A stretch of DNA of 64,000 nucleotides, taken from positions 235,469,832 to 235,533,831 of the forward strand of contig NC_090319.1 of NCBI RefSeq assembly GCF_040869045.1, read 5' to 3'. Source of the DNA: Eurosta solidaginis (taxonomy: Eukaryota; Arthropoda; Insecta; Diptera; Tephritidae). The notes below the pieces were generated by a model. That model did not search any database. It had not been told where the DNA came from and worked only from the letters and a program-made list of their open reading frames with translations. The number at the start of each line of letters is the position of its first letter. Position 1 is the first letter of the stretch. Of this stretch, positions 10,655 through 21,951 are shown in pieces. The translations under genes were made by a program, and so were the position numbers.

Positions 10655-12404
10655 ATTTATCTCCTTTTTACTGTTTCTCAGCCACATTTTTTTGGTTTTT
10701 TTTAAGATGAGTATGTTGTGCTTCAAGTAGATCTTTTTTCGATGCATCGCTGCATCAGGTAGCTACCCGCCCCCTCTATCGACCGAAATAGCGTGAAAGG
10801 GCCTACATTAGCCTGGTGCAAAAATGCAAAATTTTCAAATCACTAAAAAAAAATTTTTTTGTTGACCTGTGCTATGTATGGCAGTCACTCACATTCGCAA
10901 TCATTACTACATAGTTAATACCAAAAAATTTTAATTTTTGTGCAAATAAGGTTATACTTAGCAGTATCGCATATTTTTACAGACTTAATATTAAGTCGCT
11001 TTTAGCAATTTTTGTTTGTCAGCCAATTTTAGCATAAAATTGGGAAATTTTCCAATCGATATTTGTGCAACTTCTCTTAAACTTGGAAAAACCCGTTCGC
11101 TAGTTAGCGCAGGGATCGTGATATTGAAAAAATTTATCCGAATTTGGGAATTTCGCGGTCAAGTTTCAAGTAACTTCCCGATAACCTAAAGACCTGAAAC
11201 ATTGAACACAGCTTAGAGCTCTATTGAAATTAAATATAAAGGAAACAAAATTGTTTTAAACGGGGTAGGGATCCAGATATTTAGAAAAGCCATACAGAAC
11301 AGGTGGAATATTGCTGTTGATTTTAAGAAACTTTTCACTGAGCTAGAGCACCAAGACAACGCTACAAAATGAGAAACTTTTTCCGCTAGGTGGCACACTC
11401 GTTGAGTTATTAAGGAAATTCATACGAAATAACGAGTCTTGAGATCGTTTTTTTATGTAATTTTATAGCCGATAAGCAAAAGATTAGCATTGACAACAAA
11501 TATTAAATAATCGATTAATTAGTGAAATGATTAATCCAAAAAAATTGTGTTGCGATATAATGCAGTATTCAGTAGAATTACAACTCCAAATTTATTAGTT
11601 TTCAATATATACGCCCCCACTGCAACAAAGATCAGCAAGCGAGCGAGAATGGACAAACAAAATGCAAGTAATCACTTGCAAGCATTTAATTCGCGAGAAG
11701 TCGCCTAACCGCGAGCGCGCAAACTTCTCTGATTATTTATGATGGCTTTTAATTAAGTATCAATTTGTATCGACTCGGCAGGTATCAATTTCGCCAACCA
11801 CAGGTTTCTTGGAAATCGGTCGACCAACTAGTCACTGCCGATTCACCAATCCTAACCACCGGTCTTCCTCAACACACAGATTCTTCATCTGCGTTTTGAC
11901 TTCACCAATCACCGGTTGGTTGGAAATCGATGCACTGATTCGTCATCTGCGCCCCGCTTATTTACCAATCCTGCACATCGGCACCCTCTACACCGCCAAT
12001 TAGTCATCTGCGACCGACCACCAACCACCGACCTCCATTTTACCAACCACCACTTTGAAATCGATCCACCACTTATATGATGTGGTCATCATACCCACAA
12101 GGCATCAACACCACCGATTCCACCAGCAGGCGGACTCTGTCCATTGATCCTACGCTTATCACCCCTCCAATTTCACATCACTTTTACAACCAAGTATAAT
12201 TCTCCGCCACAGGGTAACGAGTATTTACTTAGAAAGAAAATAGGAGCCTTCTCGACTCTGGATTTTCTGGTACCCCAGCCTCTGACGAAACATACGTTAC
12301 AACGCTTAATTGCAATTATTAAGAAACTATTGATGTATCGAATTTTACAAGATTCCTTCTTTAGTAAGTATTGCTTTTTATAATTTGCTTTCTAATTGAA
12401 TAAA

Positions 12405-12720
12405 TAAATAAATGCAAGGCGCGACAACCTCCGAAGAGATTAAAAGCCGAGCTTCTCTTCCAATTTGTGTCGTGCTCCTTTTAATTTTTCCTGCAGATTG
12501 GCGGGACGGGACCTACATACTTTACGGAACTGCATCTGCAAAGCAGATCAGTTTTTACTGAGAAGATTTTCATGACAGAAATACACTCGAAGTGTTTGCC
12601 AAATCACTGCCGCGGGGCGACTCTGCTTTTTTAAAATTGAAAAAACTTGTTTCTAAATTTTTGATGCTGCTTCGCTCAGGAATGATAGGCGGAAAACGCT
12701 ATACCACACATAGGTTATTT
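12405..12720. repeat. Diverged SINE-type repeat (CCGAAGAGATT family)
   Basis: It contains ACAACCTCCGAAGAGATT, CCGAGCTTCTCTTCC, GGCGGGACGGGACCTACAT and CCGCGGGGCGACTCTGC in the order I remember for an abundant fly repeat that ends in a tRNA-like head. The tRNA-like end near 12675-12705 (GATAGGCGGAAAACGCTATACCACAC) is badly decayed. Family membership is from memory and was not searched. Confidence 0.5.
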
Positions 12721-13561
12721 TTTACCTTTTTTTGGATAATAAAACGCTTTAGAAAGGAAGCACTCCGCTGGCACCTAGGTACCAACTACATAACGATGTT
12801 TTTTGTTTCTTATTTAGTTCTCAGACTTAAAAATTTAGATGAAAACACATTGGCTTTGTGAAGCGTAGCTGCATCAATTTATCGACAACCGGTCTTCTAA
12901 ACTATTTCATGATGCCATTTTTGTCAATTTTCTGCAATTATTTTACAATTAGTCGATTGTCCCCACACCACATGCTCCTTAAGACAACTCAACCGAAAAT
13001 AAAATTTAAGTTTACTTTGCTTATTCGTTCATATTCGATATGTCCACTTTCAAAATTAAATATAATTCTGTGATATTTCAATACTTTCTTAATACTCTGT
13101 GATTTATAAATCTACAATGCTCAAATTTAAGAGCAACTAATTCGTACTGATGACTTAAATACCGTATATATGTAACTATTTCAAAAAATGATCCCGGCAA
13201 CGCCCACTAATACCGCTCAGGTTTTAACAAATTTTTTTAATTCATTTCGATAACGGTTAAAGGCTATCCAAAAAAACTGCCCTACACAGGAATCGCGAAA
13301 TATATTTTTGTCGAATTAAAGAAAAAAAGATATTAAATGGATTGAGGTCGAGTTTAAGCACGAAAAGACCCATACAGCTACATGACTGTCAGAAGATTGA
13401 AAACACTGCACTAGGTCGACCATAATGCAATAGATTGAATTTATTGAAAATGCTACCAAAAATTCGGGAAAGACGTAAAGTAGCATGCCCAATTCCTGTG
13501 AAAATGAAAAGATTTTTGTCTTCCCTCTCAGTTACTACTGCAGTTATAAAAAAAACAAAAT

Positions 13562-13650
13562 CTAGAGGGCGGTGGCCTGGTTTCGAACCGATGTGCCCCG
13601 GATTGCAGTAGCTCTTTGCCTACAGAGCTATCATGTTAGTGTAACAAAAC
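13562..13650 (-). repeat. tRNA-derived SINE head or tRNA pseudogene
   Basis: The minus strand reads GATAGCTCTGTAGGC (A-box-like) and GGTTCGAAACC (good B box), spaced about 40 nt apart as in a tRNA. The arms do not pair into a full cloverleaf by eye, so I call it tRNA-derived, not a tRNA gene. Confidence 0.45.
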
Positions 13651-14205
13651 GGAGCATAACACCTTCTACACATAGCAACATTTCGAAAATGAATCAATCA
13701 ATGAATTAATTATTTGCAGCATTTTTCTCAAAAAAACTTCATTTTTAGATTTTCGGCAATAAATTTAATCTATTGAGTTTTTAGTAAGCCAAAAATATAT
13801 ATGTACGTACAACGTTTATTTTAAGATTTCTTAAAAATTTTAGGGCTTGGTTTTAAAACCATTTTGATATTTTAGACTTATTGTTCAACAAAGTTTTAAA
13901 CTTAAGCCAAATAAATTAAAAAAAAGAAGTTTTGAATTACGGTTAAGGAAAAAATTGCTTAAATATATGAATCTTTTAAAATTTGTGTTCAAATTTCTAA
14001 TCATGTATTATAGACTTTGTCTAAGGCTGACGACAGAGTGGAAGCAAAAAGCGTTGCTGTAATATACTAAATTGGAGAGGTTTTTAGCAGTAGGAAATAT
14101 GTATTTTTTCTTCAACTTAGTATTCGAATTTTTATAATAATGAAAAAATGTCCATGCAAATTAGATAGATTTTTGTTTTCAGAACAATTGTATGGTTTTG
14201 AGCAT

Positions 14206-14430
14206 ACCTGTTAAATAATGATTACTAATGGTAATGATTAGCCGTTCCATTGATTATTTTCTTTAAACGCCATTTAATGATTACTTGCCATTACTTTATA
14301 TTTTTAATGATTAATTTTCAATTGATTAAAAAATAATCAAAAAAAAATCATAATTTTTTACGATTATTGAAAAAAATCAAAAATAATCACAAATAATCAA
14401 AAAAAATTAAAAATAATCAAAAGTAATTGC
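14206..14430 (+). repeat. Left terminal inverted repeat of the outer element
   Basis: It begins ACCTGTTAAATAATGATT and pairs with the arm ending at 28691. The inner part is dominated by AATAATCAAAA phrases. Confidence 0.75.
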
Positions 14431-15023
14431 TTATTTTTTTGTTTTTATACCTTTCATGAAAATGAAATGGTATATTAATTTCGTCACGAAACCCAAAATT
14501 GTAAGTCCTTAAAGGAAAATAGATAGACCCACCATTAAGTATACCGAAATAATCAGGTTGAAGAGCTGAGTTGATTTAGCCATGTCCGTCTGTCCGTCTG
14601 TCTGTTTGTATGCAAACTAGTCCCTCAATTTTTGAGGTATCTTGATAAAATTTGGTGAGCGGGTGTATTTGGGTGTCCGATTAGACATTTGTCGGAACCG
14701 GCCGGATCGGACCACTATAGCATATATCCTCCATACAACCGATTTTTCAAAAAAGGAGGATTTTTGTAATATCTTACTCAATTTAACAGATTGAAGCTTC
14801 AAACTTCACCATATACTTTCGTATATTGCACATATTGTTGCCTGAAAAAATTGATGAGATCGGTCGTATATATAGTATATATCCCCCACAACCGATTGTT
14901 CAGATAAGAAACTTTTCGTAATTACTGCCCTATTTTAAGAGCTAGAGGCTTCAAATTTCAATGAATGCTTATGTATATAGCACATATTGTTGTCTGAAAA
15001 ATCATACAGATCGGTGGTATATA

Positions 15024-15378
15024 TGTAGCGCTGAATGTGGTTTGACCTATTACTGACATAGACGTACTCACCTTAAGTAATGACGTACGATGCATACTCA
15101 CCTTATGAAAAACACTTAACGAACGAAAAGAACGAAATACAAAGGTTGAGAGATATGCAAATATTAAAAAACGGACAGTACAGATCGGACGGTGAAAGGA
15201 AAAGGCTGCAACATAAAAAGGCTCTAAAGAGTGTAATGAAATAATAAAACTGAATTGATAAAATTAAACTGAATATTAATTAATTTAAAAATAGTTTACA
15301 AAATAAGTGATAAGTATTTTATTTATAATAAAACTTAAAAAATCAAAGAAGTCTTTTATTTGAACTGAATATCCTACA
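15024..15378. mobile_element. Solo LTR, 355 bp
   Basis: The stretch begins TGTAGCGCTGAATG and ends ATATCCTACA (TG...CA) and is flanked by TATA on both sides (15020-15023 and 15379-15382). It has AATAAAA signals and no coding capacity. It sits inside R2 just before the copia LTR. Family unknown; the flanks are themselves TA-rich, so the duplication is weak evidence alone. Confidence 0.6.
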
Positions 15379-15426
15379 TATATAGTATATATATGGTGGT
15401 ATATATAATATATATATAGTATATAT

Positions 15427-15591
15427 TGTTAGGTTAAATTACCGTTTGTTGAGTCCGTAATAATAAAAACATTAGAGGCACACGCATTTACGCTTTAAGT
15501 GATTTATTCAGACTAAACTATAGTGGAATACATTAAGTAGAAGAATAGGAGAAACATGAAGAGATAAAGTTGGGTTGCCAGATTTTTAACA
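15427..15591 (-). repeat. Copia 3' LTR
   Basis: 165 bp, starting TGTTAGGTTAAATT on the plus strand and ending GATTTTTAACA. It differs from the other LTR at only a few positions (for example ATTAGAGGCACACG versus AATAGAGGCCCACG), which suggests limited time since insertion. The left flank is TATAT. Confidence 0.95.
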
Positions 15592-15670
15592 TTCTCCCTC
15601 TCAACCCAAACGTTTGCTTGAAGTTCATATTATTATTATAATTTTTGAATTATACAATGCGATAAATCTT

Positions 15671-16428
15671 TTAAACTTTTAGCTTTAACACTTTGCATCC
15701 AATTTGATATTTAATTTCCTTCAAAAATGTTGCCATTACATCTGCAGCATTATTTTCGGTGTTAACATAATGAACTTGTATTTTTCCTTTTTCAAAAACG
15801 GCTCTTACGTAATGAAATCTTAATCTTAAATATGTTTACTGCGCTTGTGAACCATTGGATTCTTGAGTAAGCACTGCGCACTCTGGTTATCGCAATAAAT
15901 AGTTGTAGGCTCGTTAACGTAGTCACTGTAACCCAATTCACTCAGCAAACCTCGCAGAAAAACGACATCTCTCGCTCCTTGACACGGAGCTATATATTCA
16001 GCTTCCATTGTACTGAGGGCAACAATAGACTGCTTTTTGGATTCCCATAACACCGGACCATTTGACGTAAACACCATGTAGCCAGTGTAGGATTTTCTGT
16101 CTTCCACATCACCAGCCCAGTCGGAATCAGTATATCATGCTAAGTTGTCGTCGGTGGCGGTATACGTAATTCTAAACTCCAAACTATTTTTTAAATAGCG
16201 TAAGACATGTTTAGCTGCTTTGAAATGTTCTTCATGTGGATGGTTATTGAACTGGGAAAATTTTGAGATAACATGAGTAATATCTGGCCTAGACAGTACT
16301 GCCAAATACATCAATCCGCCAATCAAACTTTGATAGTTCTTTACATCAATATTATTACATTTCTTCTCACACTTTTTCAATATAGTGCCTTCAATCCCCG
16401 GTGTAGCTGCTGCATTACAATTCTCCAT
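15671..16428 (-). pseudogene. copia RNase H domain and C terminus
   Basis: It starts in the ATPG block (NCNAAATPGIEG), with YLAVLSRPDI and the RNase H motifs SYTGYMVF, STMEAEYIA and YCDNQSA. A stop near 16135 and a frameshift after HKRSKHI (15826) break it; the shifted frame carries VHYVNTENNAADVMAT and stops at 15671. It degrades RNA in hybrids during reverse transcription. Confidence 0.88.
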
Positions 16429-16453
16429 GCCCCATGACTTCAGTAATTGCTGA

Positions 16454-17341
16454 TTATAACATGTCTGGTGAATAGATATGGCGCCTGTAGCGGTCCACAG
16501 TATCGACGAAACTATTTAATTGTTTTAAAATATATATAACATCACTTGCATTTGAGCAAGTAAGTAGAATATCATCCACGTAGAGACCGATCAGACACAT
16601 TTTGTTTTTGGGCTCCCTCTTAAATATACACCGTTTAAAGCCCATAGTCATGAGAATATCTGAAACCTTTTTATTCCACTCACGGCCTGCCTGTTTTAGA
16701 CCGTACAGAGGTTTTTTCAAGTGACACACTTTATTTGGGTAACTCGGATCTTCAAACGCAAGTGGCTGCGTCATAAACACCTCTTCGTTCAATTCACTAT
16801 TTAGGTAAGCTGCCACCACATCAATGTGGTTAACCGAAAGCTTTTATTTTGCTGCTAAGGCTAACAAAACCCGTATTGTAGAATGACGGACTACAGGAGC
16901 GTACGTTTCTTTAAAATCAATGTTGATTTTTTGCGCACACCCTTGCGCAACCAACCTTGCCTTGAACTTCTCAACACCACCACTCGGATTTTGTTTCACA
17001 GCAAATACCCATCTACTTCCTATAACATTTTTATGTTTTGGTCTATCGGTAAGCACCCACGTATTGTGTTTAGCCAGCGAATCGATTTCTGCTTGCATGG
17101 CTTTGTTCCAGTGCTCTGCCTGTAGCGAATTCAGGGCTTCATTTACTGTTTGTGGACTCTCAATGATATAATTCAAAGTCTCTGCCAACTTATATTGTTT
17201 TCTCGGTGTACCCACGCTATCATCTCGAAACCACTGGAGCGTTTTCATCACCTGAAGAATATACCTCACTACAATCACTTTCAGTTTCCGATTCAATATC
17301 GTTTTTCTCTTCAGTAATTTCGTGTGCGACTTGCGTTTCAT
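16454..17341 (-). pseudogene. copia reverse transcriptase
   Basis: It contains the copia RT landmarks in order: HWNKAMQAEIDSL, NVIGSRWVFAVK, KARLVAQGCAQ, ETYAPVVRHSTIR, then (next frame) PLYGLKQAGREWN and the catalytic YVDDILL. A frameshift with a stop lies near 16830 and another near 16450. It would copy the element RNA to DNA in the virus-like particle. Confidence 0.9.
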
Positions 17342-17953
17342 CTACCCGTTCATTGTTCGTATCCGGATCAGACGTGATTTCGGCCTCATAATAGAAAGGC
17401 TCCTCCTCAGTAGGGTTAACCTCTTTAACACGCTCAAATGAATTCTCAAAAAACACGCAGTCTCGTGCCAATACAATACTTCGTGTAGTTGAATTATAAA
17501 ATCTAAAACTTTTGGCACCAGCATAACCTACAAACTTGAGCTTTGTACCCTTTGCATCAAACTTGCCGCCCTTTTGCAGACCCTTCTTCAACGCTACTGC
17601 ATCACAGACAAAAATTTTAAAATGCGATACCGAAGGCAATTTACCGTACCACGCCTGATACGGGGTTATATCACTTAACACTTTTGTCACACATCTATTA
17701 CGTAGGTACACAGATGTATTAATCACCTCACCCCACAGATATTGCGGCATACCTGAAGCCTGTAGTAAACAACGGGCCATTTCCACTAGTGTTCTGTTGC
17801 TCTTTCGACCACGCCATTTTGCTGTGGCGTATACGGCACTGTTGTTTGGTGCAAAATTCTTTTTTTATTAAAATATTTTTCAAACAAATTAATAGTAAAC
17901 TCTCTACCGTTGTCACTTCTCACGGATTTTATTTTGCGGCCTGTCAGTGTCTC
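17220..17953 (-). pseudogene. copia integrase C-terminal part
   Basis: Continuation of the integrase cut at 25384. It holds the second catalytic Asp in [10 protein letters not shown] and the Glu in [10 protein letters not shown], followed by the GKLPSVSHFKIFVC region and an acidic linker. A frameshift near 17786 separates the DNGREF part from the rest. If the Transib and one copy of its 5-bp duplication are left out, the integrase frame runs on, which shows that copia was here first. Confidence 0.9.
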
Positions 17954-17958
17954 CGCTG

Positions 17959-17995
17959 CACAGTGTTTCGTGTAGAACAAGCTAGCTGGACAAAA
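17959..17995 (+). repeat. Transib terminal inverted repeat, left (RSS-like)
   Basis: The heptamer CACAGTG equals the consensus V(D)J signal heptamer. A 24-bp spacer follows, then ACAAAATTA in the nonamer position. Perfect 37-bp match to the other end. Confidence 0.9.
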
Positions 17996-18708
17996 TTATT
18001 TTATGAGATTTTCCGTTTCATATGCAGTCATTTATTACAACTACGTCATTTTTTTCAGCCATATGTTCTTTTTTTTTATTTTTTTCCAAAATTTTACTTC
18101 ATATGCATACATTTGCTTATTTCATATACAGTAACTCATGTGAATAAGTGACATAGATCCAAAAAAATTTAAAGGACTTAAGAATATTACTTTATTGTAC
18201 TTAAATTGAATGGACTTCAAATCTCAATACTCTAAAAAATTCTAAAAATTCGGAAAAAAATTAAAACTTTTTATGAAAATTCGTCGAATTTTTCAAGCAT
18301 TTTTTAAATATAATTTAGTCTATGTTATAGATCGTGACAAATTTTCTTACGGGAATTAGTTAAAATAAATTTGCGAAAGCGAAAATTGTAAAAATTGTGC
18401 AAAAAGGGTGTCTACTTATTTATGTGAGTGACTGTACATATGTACATACATATTTTGTATTTATTTGAGTATTTATCCTGGCACTACAATTTTTACAAAA
18501 TTATTTTATAGTACCAGTCAGGAATGTAAAAGTGAATTACAATAATAATAATAACAATGTAAATAATTAAATTAATTATGTGAAAATTACTTATTACAAA
18601 AACTTAAAAGTAAAGTATCATACAAAGTACAAAAACAATAGATTTAAATTAAATAAAACCTGATCCAACAAAAAGTTATAGAGTAGGTTATCTTTTATAA
18701 TTATGTTA

Positions 18709-19401
18709 TTATTCGCTATCATCACTTTCATTCGATGAGTCACTTGTGGAAAAGTCATGAGCATCAACAACACTACTGTGAAAGCTTGAAACAACTGGGG
18801 TATTTATTGACTCCTCAACATTATCGGGGGACAATAAGTTTAAGACTTCTGAAGTCAGACTTTTAAATTTTTTCTTAGGTATCTCCCTAAAACTGTTAAC
18901 TAAAGGATCCGATGTTATAAGCAGCGTATTCATAAGATCTCTATTCGTGGCTTCGCGCAACTGCTTTTGTATGTTCTCATCCCTGAATCGTCTCAAATCT
19001 CTTTTACGGGCTTCCTGTGCTTCCTCAGAAAGTTGACCAATAGGTAAAATTGCTGATTTTATAATATCAGTACTATGCACTAAAATTTTATGAACTGTAA
19101 CAGGTATATTAAACCATGGATAGAGATCAGTGTATAGTTTTTTAGTCTCGACCGCAAATTTTTCAAATCTTTGGATATTTATATTGTACCCAGATGCTAA
19201 TACGCGAAGGAGAGTGTCGAATCTTTGGATGAGCGTAACATCCAGTCCCGTAATCTCAGCACCAGCCTCAGAATTTTCGAAAAACCTACGAGCAGTGTTG
19301 CCGTCATTAGTATTTCCGAAACCTGGTTTTGTTTTATCTACTATCAATCCAAGTTTTGCAGTATTTATATTACATTCAGATATTGACGTAGATGCTATCA
19401 A
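18709..19401 (-). pseudogene. Transib transposase, C-terminal fragment
   Basis: 230 codons. Near the start is TKPGFGNTNDGNTARRFF, the block I know from Transib transposases and from the related RAG1 catalytic core. Residues ~120-142 read PIGQLSEEAQEARKRDLRRF; it lines up with the RAG1 segment holding the catalytic Glu (E962 in mouse), E130 being the likely equivalent. An acidic serine-rich tail closes the protein. The two catalytic Asp residues lie upstream in the family and are absent. The family cuts DNA through a hairpin intermediate. The first ~10 residues are probably not original, since similarity starts at about LGLIVDK. Confidence 0.85.
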
Positions 19402-19723
19402 ATGGGGTTGTTTTGTGTAGCGTTCCTGTGTGGTTATACCTGCATTAGGATTGCTTTGTATGTACCTGTTTTTATGCCTTGGTGACTGGTGAGGTAGGTT
19501 GTGGCAGGTTGAAGTCAGTGATCTTCGGCTTTTTGCTTTTGGTGTGCCCTTGTTGACCTTGCGCGTTTATTTTTGTGTGTTTTATGGCTACGTGTTTGTT
19601 CCCTGTACCTGGGAATTGGTTTTGCCGTTTGTAGATCAGCTTTAGAGGTTCAAATATCTCGTCGGAGCTGGTACGTACATACATCCTATTTTATATATAG
19701 AGATAACTAAATCTACAAAAAAA
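19402..19723. other. Unassigned sequence inside Transib
   Basis: A 70-codon minus frame (19472-19684, with KPKITDFNLPQP) has no recognisable domain and does not look like Transib transposase. It may be a small foreign insertion that replaced the upstream transposase. Confidence 0.4.
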
Positions 19724-21783
19724 CAAGTAAGGAAGGTTAAGTTCGGGTGTAACCGAACATTACATACTCTGTTGAGAGCTATGGTGACAACATAAGGGAA
19801 AATAACCATGTAGGAAAATGAACCGAGGGAAACCCTGGAATGTGTTTGTATGACATGTATATCAAATGAAAGGCACTAAAGAATATTTTATGAGGGAGTG
19901 GGCCAAAGTTCTATAGGTGGACGCCATTTAGGGATATAGCCATAAAGGTGGATCAGGTTGACTCTAGAATGAAAAGGTGTTAATGAGTATTTTAAAAGGG
20001 AGTAACCCTTAGTTCCATAGGTGGACGCCGTTTCGAGATATCGCCATAAAGGTGGACCAGGGGTGACCCTAGAATTTGTTTGTACAATATGGGTATCAAA
20101 AGAAAGGTGTTAATGAGTATTTTAAAAGGGAGTAATCCTTAGTTCCATAGGTGGACGCCGTTTCGAGATACCGCCATAAAGGTGGACCAGGGGTGACCCT
20201 AGAATTTGTTTGTACAATATGGGTATCAAAAGAAAGGTATTAATGAGTATTTTAAAAGGGAGTGGGCCTTAGTTCTATAGGTGGACGCCGTTTCGAAATA
20301 TCGCCATAAAGGTGGACCAGGGTGACTCTAGAATGTGTTTGTACGATATGGGTATCAAATTAAAGGTATTAATGAGAGTTTTAAAAGGGAGTGGTGGTAG
20401 TTGTATATGTGAAGGCGTTTTCCAGATCGCGACCAAAATGTGGACCAGGGTGACACAGAACATCATCTGTTGGATACCGCTAATTTATTTATATATGTAA
20501 TACCTGCCAAGATTTTAAGGGTTTTTTATTTCGCCCTGCGGAACTTTTTCATTTTCTTCTACTTAATATGGTAGGTGTCACAACCATTTTATAAAGTTTT
20601 TTCTAAAGTTATATTTCGTGTCAATAAACCAATCCAATTACCTCACCATGTTTCATCCCTTTTTTCGTATTTGGTATAGAATTATGGCATTTTTTTCATT
20701 TATCGTAATTTTCGATATCGAGAAAGTGGGCGTGGTCATTATCGGATTTCGTTCATTTTTCATAACAAAATAAAGTGAGTTCAAGTAAGTACGTGAACTA
20801 AGTTCATTAAAGATATGTCGATTTTTGCTCAAGTTATCGTGTTAACGGCCATGCGGAAAGACAGACGAACGACTGTGTATAAAAACTGGGAGTGGCATAA
20901 ACCGATTTCGCCCGTTTTCACAGAAAACAGTTAGCATCATAAAATCTATGCCCCTACCAAATTTCAAAAGGATTGGTTAATTTTTGTTCGACTTATGGCG
21001 TTAAAAGTATCCTAGACAAATTAAATGAAAAAGCGCGGAGCCACGCCCATTTTGAAATTTTCTTTTATTTTTGTATTTTGTTGCACCATGTCATTACTGG
21101 AGTTGAATGTTGACATAATTTACTTATATACTGTAAAGATATTAAATTTTTTGTTAAAATTTTACTTTAAAAATTTTTTTTTTTAAAGTGGGCGTGGTCC
21201 TTCTCCGATTTTGCTAATTTTTATTAGGCGTACATACAGTAATAGGAGTAACGTCCCTGCCAAATTTCATCATGATATCTTCAACGACTGACAAATTACA
21301 GCTTGCAAAAGTTTTAAATTACCTTCTTTTAAAAGTGGGCGGTGCCACGCCCATTGTCCAAAATTTTAATAATTTTCTATTCTGCGGCATAAATTCAACT
21401 CATCTACCAAATTTCGTCGCTTTATCTGTCTTTGGTAATGAATTATCGCACTTTTTCGGTTTTACGAAATTTTCGATATCGAAAAAGTGGGCATGGTTAT
21501 AGTCCGATATCGTTCATTTTAAATAGCGATCTGAGATGAGTGCTCAGGAAGCTACGTACCAAATTTCATCAAGTTACCTCAAAATTTACTCAAGTTATCG
21601 TGTTAACGGACGGACGGACGGACGGACGGACGGACATGGCTCAATCAAATTTTTTTTCGATCCTGATTATTTTGATATATGGAAGTCTATATCTATCTCG
21701 ATTCCTTTATATATGTACAACCAACCGTTATCCAATCAAACTTAATATACTCTGTGAGCTCTGCTCAACTGAGTATAAAAAAT
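19724..21783 (+). repeat. Dispersed repeat R1, copy B
   Basis: Full length. It starts ACAAGTAAGGAAGG followed by GTTCGGGTGTAACCGAAC (a 6-bp-stem hairpin) and ends CTCAACTGAGTATAAAA. From about 19900 to 20460 it has tandem units of 130 bp: GTGGACGCCG starts at 20021, 20151 and 20281. It is non-coding and is inserted in Transib. Confidence 0.85.
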
Positions 21784-21951
21784 TAAAAATAGATGTGCAA
21801 AGAATTCGCAATGGTTTTTTCTTTCGACTATTAGAGAATACTTGCGACTATAACATATTGTTACGAATATTAACAAAACTAAGCAGTGCTGCCAGCTCTA
21901 AGCCGATGCTAAGCAGTGACGTGAATGCACATCAATAATTCAATCAAGGAC

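Larger units (their letters stand above)
10663..14205. other. Non-coding stretch with SINE-like remnants
   Basis: No supported gene. The section 11760-12140 is pyrimidine-rich with loosely repeated phrases (TTGGAAATCG, CACCGG, TCATCTGCG) about 70-110 bp apart. Short frames at 11809, 12144, 12592 and 12858 show no domain. Two SINE-like remnants are listed separately. Confidence 0.5.

Noticed and set aside
10288..10710. Plus-strand frames starting MASSVFATG (also 53007-53603)
   Set aside because: Exact antisense of the LINE reverse transcriptase; the same frame appears in both copies only because the coding strand is conserved.
13562..13650. A functional tRNA gene
   Set aside because: A and B boxes are visible but the acceptor stem and arms do not pair; kept only as a SINE or tRNA remnant.
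14206..14430. Bacterial-type or rRNA features in the AT-rich arms
   Set aside because: The sequence is simple AATAATCAAAA-type repetition and pairs with the arm at 28500-28691; an inverted repeat explains it.
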